Shown piece by piece: positions 40,554 through 45,744 of a stretch of 49,816 nt of DNA. The translations under genes were made by a program, and so were the position numbers. Below the pieces are notes generated by a model. That model did no database searches, was not told the DNA's origin, and worked only from the letters and a program-made list of their open reading frames with translations. How positions within the stretch are numbered: the first letter of the stretch is position 1; each line of letters opens with the position of its first letter. Origin of the DNA: a virus; IMG/VR virus record IMGVR_UViG_3300007734_000716, positions 1 through 49,816 of that record. The stretch is one strand, 5' to 3'.

Positions 40554-40978
40554 TGTTCCAAATGTTCCAAGAATGTTCCAGTTTTCGCTTGACATATAGG
40601 AACAAAAATTAGGTGGGGGTTTGTGCCGTTCCGTGCTTGTAAGTGCTTGTATTATATATATTATATTATTATTATTTATTTATTATTTAGTAGTGTTTTT
40701 GCAAAATGTTCCAATGTTCCAAGTTTTTTTAAGGGGGGGTCTCCTTTTCTGAAATTTGTTTGCACTGCGAAAAACAAGGTCTTGCTTTGTATAACTTTGA
40801 AAATTCACCCCCCTACCCCTGCAACGTTGGAACATTGGAACAAATGAATATAATCAAGCACTTAGGTTGGAACATTTTTTGGAACATTATGGAACATAGT
40901 TGGAACAAATCATTATCTATAATTAAACTCATACACCATACATCAGCTATACATATCTTACACGATAGACTTGGAACA
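40554..40978. repeat. Iteron-like TGTTCCA / TGGAACA array with dyad symmetry
   Basis: Twelve exact 7-base copies, spaced 8-12 bases within clusters, with all left copies in one orientation and all right copies in the other. TGTTCCAATGTTCCAA at 40707-40722 is a perfect inverted repeat of TTGGAACATTGGAACA at 40827-40842. A further GGAACA lies at 40599. The spacing near one helical turn suggests cooperative binding by a protein. Confidence 0.75.
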
Positions 40979-40991
40979 AATTCACTACTAC

Positions 40992-41075
40992 GTGAATGGC
41001 TAAATAAACTTCTTGGTCATAGTCCAATCCACAACCACGCAAAAACGACGTCGACGACACATAACTGGTTTCAAT
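40992..41075. repeat. Diverged direct repeat, left copy
   Basis: Shares GTGAATGrCTAAATAA and a 23-base block starting GACGACACATAACTGG with 41889-41957, each block with one mismatch. Together the copies flank the gene at 41201-41806 and its control signals. A third partial copy (ATAACTGGTTTCAA) is at about 41141-41154. Confidence 0.6.
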
Positions 41076-41165
41076 AAGGTGGTAGGCAAATGGTGGCTAC
41101 GCATGGCCTATGAATATCTTAACTAACGCCCGCTCGCTTAATAACTGGTTTCAAAAATCGAGGCC

Positions 41166-41191
41166 AAAAAAAAGGAGGCCCGAAGGCCTCC
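41166..41191 (-). terminator. Rho-independent terminator of the 41201-41806 gene
   Basis: On the minus strand GGAGGCC-TTCG-GGCCTCC (41191-41174) is followed by eight T. It begins about 10 bases after the gene's stop codon. Stem, tetraloop and T run are all canonical. Confidence 0.9.
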
Positions 41192-41200
41192 CCTAGTTTA

Positions 41201-41806
41201 CTAACTAACCCATTTACGATTAAATTCTGAAATCGCGGTTATGAGTTTTTTCTCGTTAGCCGAATCATCACCACGCGCCTTTGCATTGACGCATTTTTTC
41301 TTAAGGCCATCAAGGGTTTCTTTGACAGTTTCGGCAAAGGTTCGCGTTGCACCACGTTCGCGCGGTTTACCCTCATTTTTTAAGGCCTTAATTGCTTTTT
41401 TAAGATCATTCAAGCGGTTACTACAATACTTGCTTACTTGATCACGCTCGGCCTTGATTAAAGCATGAAGTTGAGGATTGCTAGTTCTCAATGCGCCGAA
41501 GGCCTGCGGTGTATAGGCCATGATATTCGCAACGGTTCGGTGATACTTCTCGCCTTTGTGATTATCGAAAGCTAACTTTTCAACGGGTAGATAATTACCC
41601 GATTCGACTATGAAATGCTGGTCAATCTTAGGTTGATTTTCCGCAACCCTTAATTGATAACCCGCAAAGAGTTCGGCCTTAGGTTCGTCCGCAACCTCTT
41701 CGTCAAAGTTCGGATACTGTTCATAGACTTGACGGGCTAGACTACGCTCGTTGTCTTTGTTTGTGGCCTGTTGATAACCGATTTGTTTTAAGTTTAAAGT
41801 TTTCAT
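41201..41806 (-). CDS. Hypothetical basic protein of a single-gene cassette
   Basis: 201 residues, TATGGAGTAG before the ATG. Residues 20-75 are acidic (Y-P-N-F-D-E-E-V-A-D-E-P-K), 75-120 mixed, and 125-201 are a basic helical region (R-L-N-D-L-K-K-A-I-K-A-L-K-N-E-G-K-P-R-E-R-G) ending N-R-K-W-V-S. No family is recognised. Base use is unlike the neighbours: GGCC recurs many times in this gene but is rare around it. It has its own promoter, operator-like inverted repeat and terminator, and is flanked by diverged direct repeats. A DNA-binding or counter-defence role would fit but is not shown. Confidence 0.75.
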   Translation of the reverse strand: MKTLNLKQIGYQQATNKDNERSLARQVYEQYPNFDEEVADEPKAELFAGYQLRVAENQPKIDQHFIVESGNYLPVEKLAFDNHKGEKYHRTVANIMAYTPQAFGALRTSNPQLHALIKAERDQVSKYCSNRLNDLKKAIKALKNEGKPRERGATRTFAETVKETLDGLKKKCVNAKARGDDSANEKKLITAISEFNRKWVS

Positions 41807-41824
41807 AACTACTCCATAAGTTAA

Positions 41825-41840
41825 ACAGCAAAATTGCTGT
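41825..41840 (-). promoter_or_regulatory. Operator-like inverted repeat in the leader of the 41201-41806 gene
   Basis: Perfect 7-base inverted repeat ACAGCAA-2-TTGCTGT placed right at the expected transcription start of the promoter at 41847-41875. Such a place suits autorepression. No binder is known. Confidence 0.45.
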
Positions 41841-41846
41841 GATTGT

Positions 41847-41875
41847 TTTATCTCATAACTGATAACATATGTAAA
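41847..41875 (-). promoter_or_regulatory. Candidate promoter of the 41201-41806 gene
   Basis: On the minus strand TTTACA (41875-41870), 17 bases, GATAAA (41852-41847). The sequence around the -35 (AACTTTACATATGTT) and the -10 with its preceding TGA recurs in the promoter at 42811-42839, so the two are probably under common control. Confidence 0.6.
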
Positions 41876-41888
41876 GTTTCAGGGCCTA

Positions 41889-41957
41889 GTGAATGACTAA
41901 ATAACGACCACGCGAACGCGACCGATTCTACCGCGACGACACATAACTGGTATCAAT
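41889..41957. repeat. Diverged direct repeat, right copy
   Basis: Partner of 40992-41075 in the same orientation; the middle part is shorter and diverged. Lies upstream of the promoter of the 41201-41806 gene. Confidence 0.6.
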
Positions 41958-41967
41958 TACTGGGCGC

Positions 41968-41993
41968 AAAAAAGAAGGGGGCTACGCGCCCCC
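41968..41993 (-). terminator. Rho-independent terminator of the 42000-42326 gene
   Basis: On the minus strand GGGGGC-5-GCCCCC (41993-41977) followed by TTCTTTTTT, starting seven bases after the stop codon. Confidence 0.85.
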
Positions 41994-41999
41994 CGTTGG

Positions 42000-42326
42000 T
42001 TACATCTGTGCATCTATGTTAAGGTTATGTTGTTCCTGTTCAGGAGTTAAGTTGTCTCCCATGTAATAACCATTACTATCTATTGAAGGCTTATGCTCTT
42101 TGTCATAACCAAACTCCCAAGAGTTACTAGCCATGTCATGCACTAACTGTTTGAACTCATCAATCTTAACTGAATCACTTAAAGGCATTCTCTCGTTAAA
42201 GTAATCTGTACTATAAATTACTAGATTGAAGAACTGATTGACCTGAGCAGTCCACTGCTTAATATACTCTTCTTTAGTTACTTGCTTATCACCATTCCAT
42301 GATTCTACTGTTATAGTCTTTTCCAT
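42000..42326 (-). CDS. Hypothetical acidic protein
   Basis: 108 residues, AAAGGAGAAAC before the ATG. It begins with a strand (MEKTITVESWNGDKQVTKEE) and continues helical and acidic (W-T-A-Q-V-N-Q-F-F-N-L-V-I-Y, D-E-F-K-Q-L-V-H-D-M). The C-terminus (G-Y-Y-M-G-D-N-L-T-P-E-Q-E-Q-H-N-L-N) looks flexible. It has its own terminator. Upstream stands a hairpin with a short T-rich run immediately before its ribosome binding site, so expression may depend on read-through. Confidence 0.68.
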   Translation of the reverse strand: MEKTITVESWNGDKQVTKEEYIKQWTAQVNQFFNLVIYSTDYFNERMPLSDSVKIDEFKQLVHDMASNSWEFGYDKEHKPSIDSNGYYMGDNLTPEQEQHNLNIDAQM

Positions 42327-42337
42327 TTGTTTCTCCT

Positions 42338-42361
42338 TTAAAGAAGGGGGCCGAAGCCCCC
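42338..42361 (-). terminator. Intercistronic terminator-like hairpin
   Basis: On the minus strand GGGGGC-TTCG-GCCCCC (42361-42346) followed by TTCTTTAAAGGAG. The hairpin follows the 42368-42613 gene by seven bases, and the Shine-Dalgarno sequence of the next gene begins within the trailing bases. The T run is short, so termination is probably partial. Confidence 0.65.
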
Positions 42362-42367
42362 AGTTGA

Positions 42368-42613
42368 TTAGTTAAAGTTAAGTTCTAGTTGATATGGTAC
42401 TTTGTCCTCACGCTCAATCCACTCAGCACCGATAACACCTACATAATACTCAGCACCGAGTCTAGTATCAGACATCTCTCTAACTACTACATGACCTGAA
42501 CTGCTAGGTTTGTGAGGCTTACTAAAGAACTGAACATAATGTGGAACATTATTAATATGAACTACATCACCTGTCTTTACTTCTTTACCACTATCTTTAT
42601 ATACTAAACGCAT
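42368..42613 (-). CDS. Hypothetical small beta-rich protein
   Basis: 81 residues, AGAAGGAGAAT before the ATG. It starts MRLVYKDSGKEVKTGDVVHI and has a strand-loop pattern (V-P-H-Y-V-Q-F-F, H-V-V-V-R-E-M) like a small SH3-type barrel, ending Y-Q-L-E-L-N-F-N. It follows the small membrane protein by one base. Function unknown. Confidence 0.68.
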   Translation of the reverse strand: MRLVYKDSGKEVKTGDVVHINNVPHYVQFFSKPHKPSSSGHVVVREMSDTRLGAEYYVGVIGAEWIEREDKVPYQLELNFN

Positions 42614-42614
42614 A

Positions 42615-42764
42615 CTATTCTCCTTCTGTCATTGATAAATAAAAGTACATACATGCAGCTACTACTGCTAACGCTGCGCCTGTTGGTGTGTGTAAGTAAA
42701 ACAATGCAATGCCACCAATCATTAACATTACTAAACCTTCTAAGAATCTAATTACTTGTCTCAT
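42615..42764 (-). CDS. Small membrane protein
   Basis: 49 residues, TAGGAGATTATT before the ATG at 42764. Two hydrophobic segments, FLEGLVMLMIGGIALFYL and AALAVVAACMYFYL, are joined by H-T-P-T-G and could form a helical hairpin in the membrane. It is the first gene after the promoter at 42811-42839. Confidence 0.68.
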   Translation of the reverse strand: MRQVIRFLEGLVMLMIGGIALFYLHTPTGAALAVVAACMYFYLSMTEGE

Positions 42765-42810
42765 AATAATCTCCTAGTTAATACCAAACAGAAGTTGCTT
42801 GGTTGAATAC

Positions 42811-42839
42811 TTTATCTCACAGGTTGAAACATATGTAAA
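42811..42839 (-). promoter_or_regulatory. Candidate promoter of the 42764-42000 genes
   Basis: On the minus strand TTTACA (42839-42834), 17 bases, GATAAA (42816-42811), closely matching the promoter at 41847-41875. Placed about 47 bases before the first gene. Confidence 0.6.
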
Positions 42840-42953
42840 GTTACGACCCCACCTATACCCCACCCCCCAAAAAGGCTTTGGGTCCCATCCTTCGCGTATC
42901 CCTCTATGATTTACACAAATAACTACTCAATTTCCAAAACACCCCCCGTCAAC

Positions 42954-42982
42954 TTGACAAATGGCTAAGAAAAAAATATTTT
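42954..42982 (+). promoter_or_regulatory. Possible rightward promoter
   Basis: TTGACA (42954-42959), 17 bases, TATTTT (42977-42982). It would read rightward through the antisense of the SprT-like gene toward the terminase genes. The -10 is only fair. Confidence 0.35.
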
Positions 42983-43100
42983 GCAAAAAATTCTGAAATA
43001 TCGGGCAAGACTAATTTGTAAGACTAAGTGATTGATTAGTAAAGAATTTGCCTGTATTTTGAAGGGAACAAGGTTTTACAGGGAAAAAAGTAGTCGGAAG

Positions 43101-43117
43101 GTTACACTTAGTGTAAC
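43101..43117. other. Palindrome GTTACACT-T-AGTGTAAC
   Basis: Perfect 8-base inverted repeat around one base, 17 bases beyond the stop of the SprT-like gene. On the minus strand a T run follows only 11 bases later, so it is a weak terminator at best; as a compact palindrome it could also be an operator. Confidence 0.45.
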
Positions 43118-43133
43118 TATAAGGAACAAAAAA

Positions 43134-43481
43134 CTAAATGGCTTTAGGATCGAAGTTATAAACTTCAGAATAGATGTCTTTGATGCGTAAGAACTTCTTG
43201 CCATGCTGGTCAAAATCATTGTCACCCCGTACATACAAAGCTAGATGAACCATCTCGTGAAGAAGCGTTTGAAAGATTGTAGTAAAATGCCCGCAAGAAC
43301 CACGACTAATATGTATTTCCATTTCAACTTCATCAAAACAACCATATATAGTAGGATTTTGTATAACAACAAAGCGAACTTTGTTAGACTTAGGCATTTT
43401 TAGTTTGTTAAAAGGAGGTAGTTGGCATGCCATGTTATAAAGAATCTCTAAGTTCCTCGATGTTAATGTAGTCTTTGCCAT
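43134..43481 (-). CDS. SprT-like zinc metallopeptidase
   Basis: 115 residues, CAGGAGGG before the ATG. H75-E76-M-V-H79 (LLHEMVHLAL) with H93 (DQHGKKFLRI) is the SprT/Spartan active-site pattern, in which the second motif brings the third zinc ligand. The zinc-binding C-terminal domain of longer relatives is missing. Such small SprT-like proteins occur in phages and may cut DNA-bound proteins. The gene faces away from the terminase genes across a divergent promoter region. Confidence 0.8.
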   Translation of the reverse strand: MAKTTLTSRNLEILYNMACQLPPFNKLKMPKSNKVRFVVIQNPTIYGCFDEVEMEIHISRGSCGHFTTIFQTLLHEMVHLALYVRGDNDFDQHGKKFLRIKDIYSEVYNFDPKAI

Positions 43482-43499
43482 AAAAACCCTCCTGAATAA

Positions 43500-43529
43500 T
43501 TGTATTATACTAAAAAGCTGTGTTAGAAT
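43500..43529 (+). promoter_or_regulatory. Candidate rightward promoter of the head genes, overlapping a leftward one
   Basis: Plus strand: TTGTAT (43500-43505), 18 bases, TAGAAT (43524-43529), leading to the small terminase start at 43575. Minus strand: a perfect TATAAT at 43509-43504 with a poor -35, leading to the SprT-like gene at 43481. The two overlap, so the divergent genes may compete or be switched together. Confidence 0.5.
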
Positions 43530-43574
43530 TGTGAAATCGCTGCAAATATAAACTCATAGGTGACACAGCAACCC

Positions 43575-44192
43575 ATGCAAACTCAAAATACTGAAGAAAA
43601 TCAACAACTTGACCAAAATCCTGTGGTCATGTACCCCAATATAGACGAAAATATACCCATTCCTAAGAGTGCACGCGAGGCTTTACCTGATTTAAGCAAC
43701 GAAGAAGAGGTAGAAATGCTAGCTAATACTATAAAACTTATTTCAGACTTAACCGGACAGCCGATCCAGGCTACGCAAGATGATGTGATGGAAGCAAAAA
43801 CGATTGCTGAGACAATTATAAAAAACCCTGAGAATAAAATTCAGTTAAAAAAATATAAAAGCCCTGTCTTAGCATCGTTAGCAGGTATGGTAGCAGAGTT
43901 GAACTCAGATAAACTTGTAGATGACTTAAAAGAGTTAAAGACGTTTGTGGTGAATGGACTGATTAAAGAAGCTACAACTGCGGATAAACCTAAAGAAAGA
44001 ATTACGGCCCTTCGTGCCATAGGTGAGGTGGATGGTGTGGATGCGTTTAAGAAACATACTGAAGTGGTTCATAAAAATATGTCGATGGATGATATTGAGT
44101 CACGCTTACAAACACTTGTTACTAAATTACAAAAACGACTGGATGTTAAAGACTCTGAAGTGATTGATGCAGAAGTTGTAAAAGATGAGTGA
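43575..44192 (+). CDS. Putative terminase small subunit
   Basis: 205 residues from the ATG at 43575, with AGGTGA eleven bases upstream; a GTG at 43560 lies within that binding site. The N-terminal 35 residues are Gln/Asn/Pro-rich. From about 45 on it is helical and Lys/Glu/Asp-rich (V-E-M-L-A-N-T-I-K-L-I-S-D-L-T-G), with a predicted oligomerising helix around 150-180. There is no sequence signature I can name. The call rests on its place directly before, and coupled (8-base overlap) to, the large terminase gene. Confidence 0.6.
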   Translation: MQTQNTEENQQLDQNPVVMYPNIDENIPIPKSAREALPDLSNEEEVEMLANTIKLISDLTGQPIQATQDDVMEAKTIAETIIKNPENKIQLKKYKSPVLASLAGMVAELNSDKLVDDLKELKTFVVNGLIKEATTADKPKERITALRAIGEVDGVDAFKKHTEVVHKNMSMDDIESRLQTLVTKLQKRLDVKDSEVIDAEVVKDE

Positions 44193-45735
44193 TGATAAAA
44201 AAGAACAAGAAAAGCGAGTATTATCTCTTATTAGGTTTCTAGGTGCACACAAACAACACTTAGATGATGACGAAGCTGCAGAAGTCGATGCACTACTAGA
44301 ACTGACAGATGGTAAGATAGTACAAGATGTAGGTAGTACAAGCTTTTTAGAATTTATACAACATGTATATCCAGGATATAAAGTAGGAGCGCATCATGCA
44401 AGGTTGGCTAAGATATTTGAGGACATTGCCAAAGGTAAAAAGAAAAGAGTTATTGTTAATATTGCGCCACGACACGGGAAGTCTGAACTTATCTCATATC
44501 TGGCACCTGCTTGGTTTTTGGGAAAGTTTCCTCACAAGAAAGTTATTATGGCGTCTCATACCGCTGATCTTGCTGTTGGGTTTGGTCGTCGCGTTCGTAA
44601 TCTTGTTGGGTCTGATGCTTATAAAGATATATTTCCTGAAGTAGAATTACAAGCTGACTCGAAGTCGGCATCACGATGGGGGACAAACTTTAATGGAGAA
44701 TATTTTGCGATTGGTGTGGGTGGCGCCCTCGCTGGTCGCGGGGCTGATCTTTTTATCATTGACGATCCACACTCTGAGCAAGATGCAAAACTCGGACGAC
44801 CTGATGTTTTTCTCCCTGCTTGGGAGTGGTTTCAGTCTGGCCCTATACAGCGTCTTATGCCTGGCGGTGCGATTATTGTAGTGATGACACGGTGGTCTAA
44901 GCTTGATTTAACAGGCCAGATCGTGAATCAGATGGTAAAGAATGATGAAGTAGATCAGTGGGAAGTTGTTGAGTTTCCAGCAATTATAGAAGATAAAGAA
45001 GGTAATGAGTCACCACTTTGGCCTGAGTTTTGGAGTTTAGAAGAGTTACAAGCTAAAAAAGCAGCGTTAGATACACGATATTGGAATGCACAGTACTTAC
45101 AAAATCCAGTATCAGAAGAAGGTGCGTTAATTAAAAGAGAGTGGTGGAATATATGGGAAGGGGAAGATCCTCCTAGTTGTGAATTCACTATTATGAGTTT
45201 AGATGCAGCCCAAGAGGCTAATAATAGAGCGGACTACAACGCGCTCACTACTTGGGGCGTCTTTTTTAACGAAGAAACCAATAACTATAATATAATACTG
45301 TTAAATTCAATTAAGAAACGATTAGAGTTCCCTGACCTCAAAGCATTAGTGTTAGAAGAGTATAAAGATTGGGAACCTGATGCATTTTTAGTTGAGAAAA
45401 AATCTAACGGTGCTGCTCTCTATCAAGAAATGAGAAGAATGGGCTTACCGGTAGGTGAATTTACACCTGGAAAAGGGCAAGATAAGATTAGTCGAGTAAA
45501 TGCTATTTCCGATTTATTCAGAAGTGGTATAGTATGGGCGCCTGATAGACGATGGGCTCATGATGTAATAGAAGAGTGTAATGATTTTCCTAGTGGTGCG
45601 AATGATGACTTGGTGGATAGCACTACTTTAGCATTATTAAGATTTAGACAGGGTGGGTTTATTAGATTACCTAGTGATGAACCTGAAGATATACCAGGAT
45701 TTAGAAGTTCTCGAAACAGATTATACGCAATATAA
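44185..45735 (+). CDS. terL: Terminase large subunit
   Basis: 516 residues. The ATPase half has Walker A A94-P-R-H-G-K99-S (NIAPRHGKSE) and Walker B I-I-D183-D184 (ADLFIIDDPHSEQD), with V-V-M-T-R-W as the coupling motif. The nuclease half has M-S-L-D-A-A-Q, A-F-L-V-E-K-K-S-N-G and the closing N-D-D-L-V-D-S-T-T-L-A-L, carrying the acidic metal ligands of the RNase H-like fold. It cuts concatemers and drives DNA into proheads. It overlaps the preceding gene by eight bases and the portal follows after nine bases. Confidence 0.94.
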   Translation: MSDDKKEQEKRVLSLIRFLGAHKQHLDDDEAAEVDALLELTDGKIVQDVGSTSFLEFIQHVYPGYKVGAHHARLAKIFEDIAKGKKKRVIVNIAPRHGKSELISYLAPAWFLGKFPHKKVIMASHTADLAVGFGRRVRNLVGSDAYKDIFPEVELQADSKSASRWGTNFNGEYFAIGVGGALAGRGADLFIIDDPHSEQDAKLGRPDVFLPAWEWFQSGPIQRLMPGGAIIVVMTRWSKLDLTGQIVNQMVKNDEVDQWEVVEFPAIIEDKEGNESPLWPEFWSLEELQAKKAALDTRYWNAQYLQNPVSEEGALIKREWWNIWEGEDPPSCEFTIMSLDAAQEANNRADYNALTTWGVFFNEETNNYNIILLNSIKKRLEFPDLKALVLEEYKDWEPDAFLVEKKSNGAALYQEMRRMGLPVGEFTPGKGQDKISRVNAISDLFRSGIVWAPDRRWAHDVIEECNDFPSGANDDLVDSTTLALLRFRQGGFIRLPSDEPEDIPGFRSSRNRLYAI

Positions 45736-45744
45736 GGAATTAAT

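Larger units (their letters stand above)
40378..41165. other. Non-coding control region with iteron-like repeats (candidate replication origin)
   Basis: Nearly 800 bases with no credible gene on either strand. It carries, in order from the left: the leader hairpin and promoter of the early arm; five copies of TGTTCCA (starting 40554, 40563, 40574, 40707, 40715); a pure A/T tract at about 40651-40688; a G7 run (40732-40739 region) and a C6 run (about 40808); seven copies of TGGAACA, the reverse complement (40828, 40836, 40868, 40880, 40890, 40901, 40972); and a fourth copy of the leader hairpin (40979-40999). Repeated short sites beside an unwinding-prone tract are the usual make-up of iteron origins. 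No function has been tested. Confidence 0.6.
42840..43133. other. Non-coding stretch before the SprT-like gene end
   Basis: About 290 bases without a gene. It contains C-rich runs (about 42847-42867 and 42941-42947), a possible plus-strand promoter at 42954-42982 and a palindrome at 43101-43117. Nothing else is recognised. Confidence 0.5.

Noticed and set aside
40623-40847. 74-codon plus-strand open frame in the origin-like region
   Set aside because: Made of A/T and homopolymer tracts without ribosome binding site; composition not protein-like.
40760-41077. 105-codon plus-strand open frame across the repeat region
   Set aside because: No ATG or ribosome binding site at its start, and the middle is just the translated TGGAACA repeats (repeated W-N-I and W-N-K). 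Treated as chance, although its end carries the T-T-H-N-W-F-Q remnant.
42765-43133. tRNA or other structured RNA gene in the gap
   Set aside because: No cloverleaf, CCA end or known RNA pattern could be seen by eye in this or other gaps.
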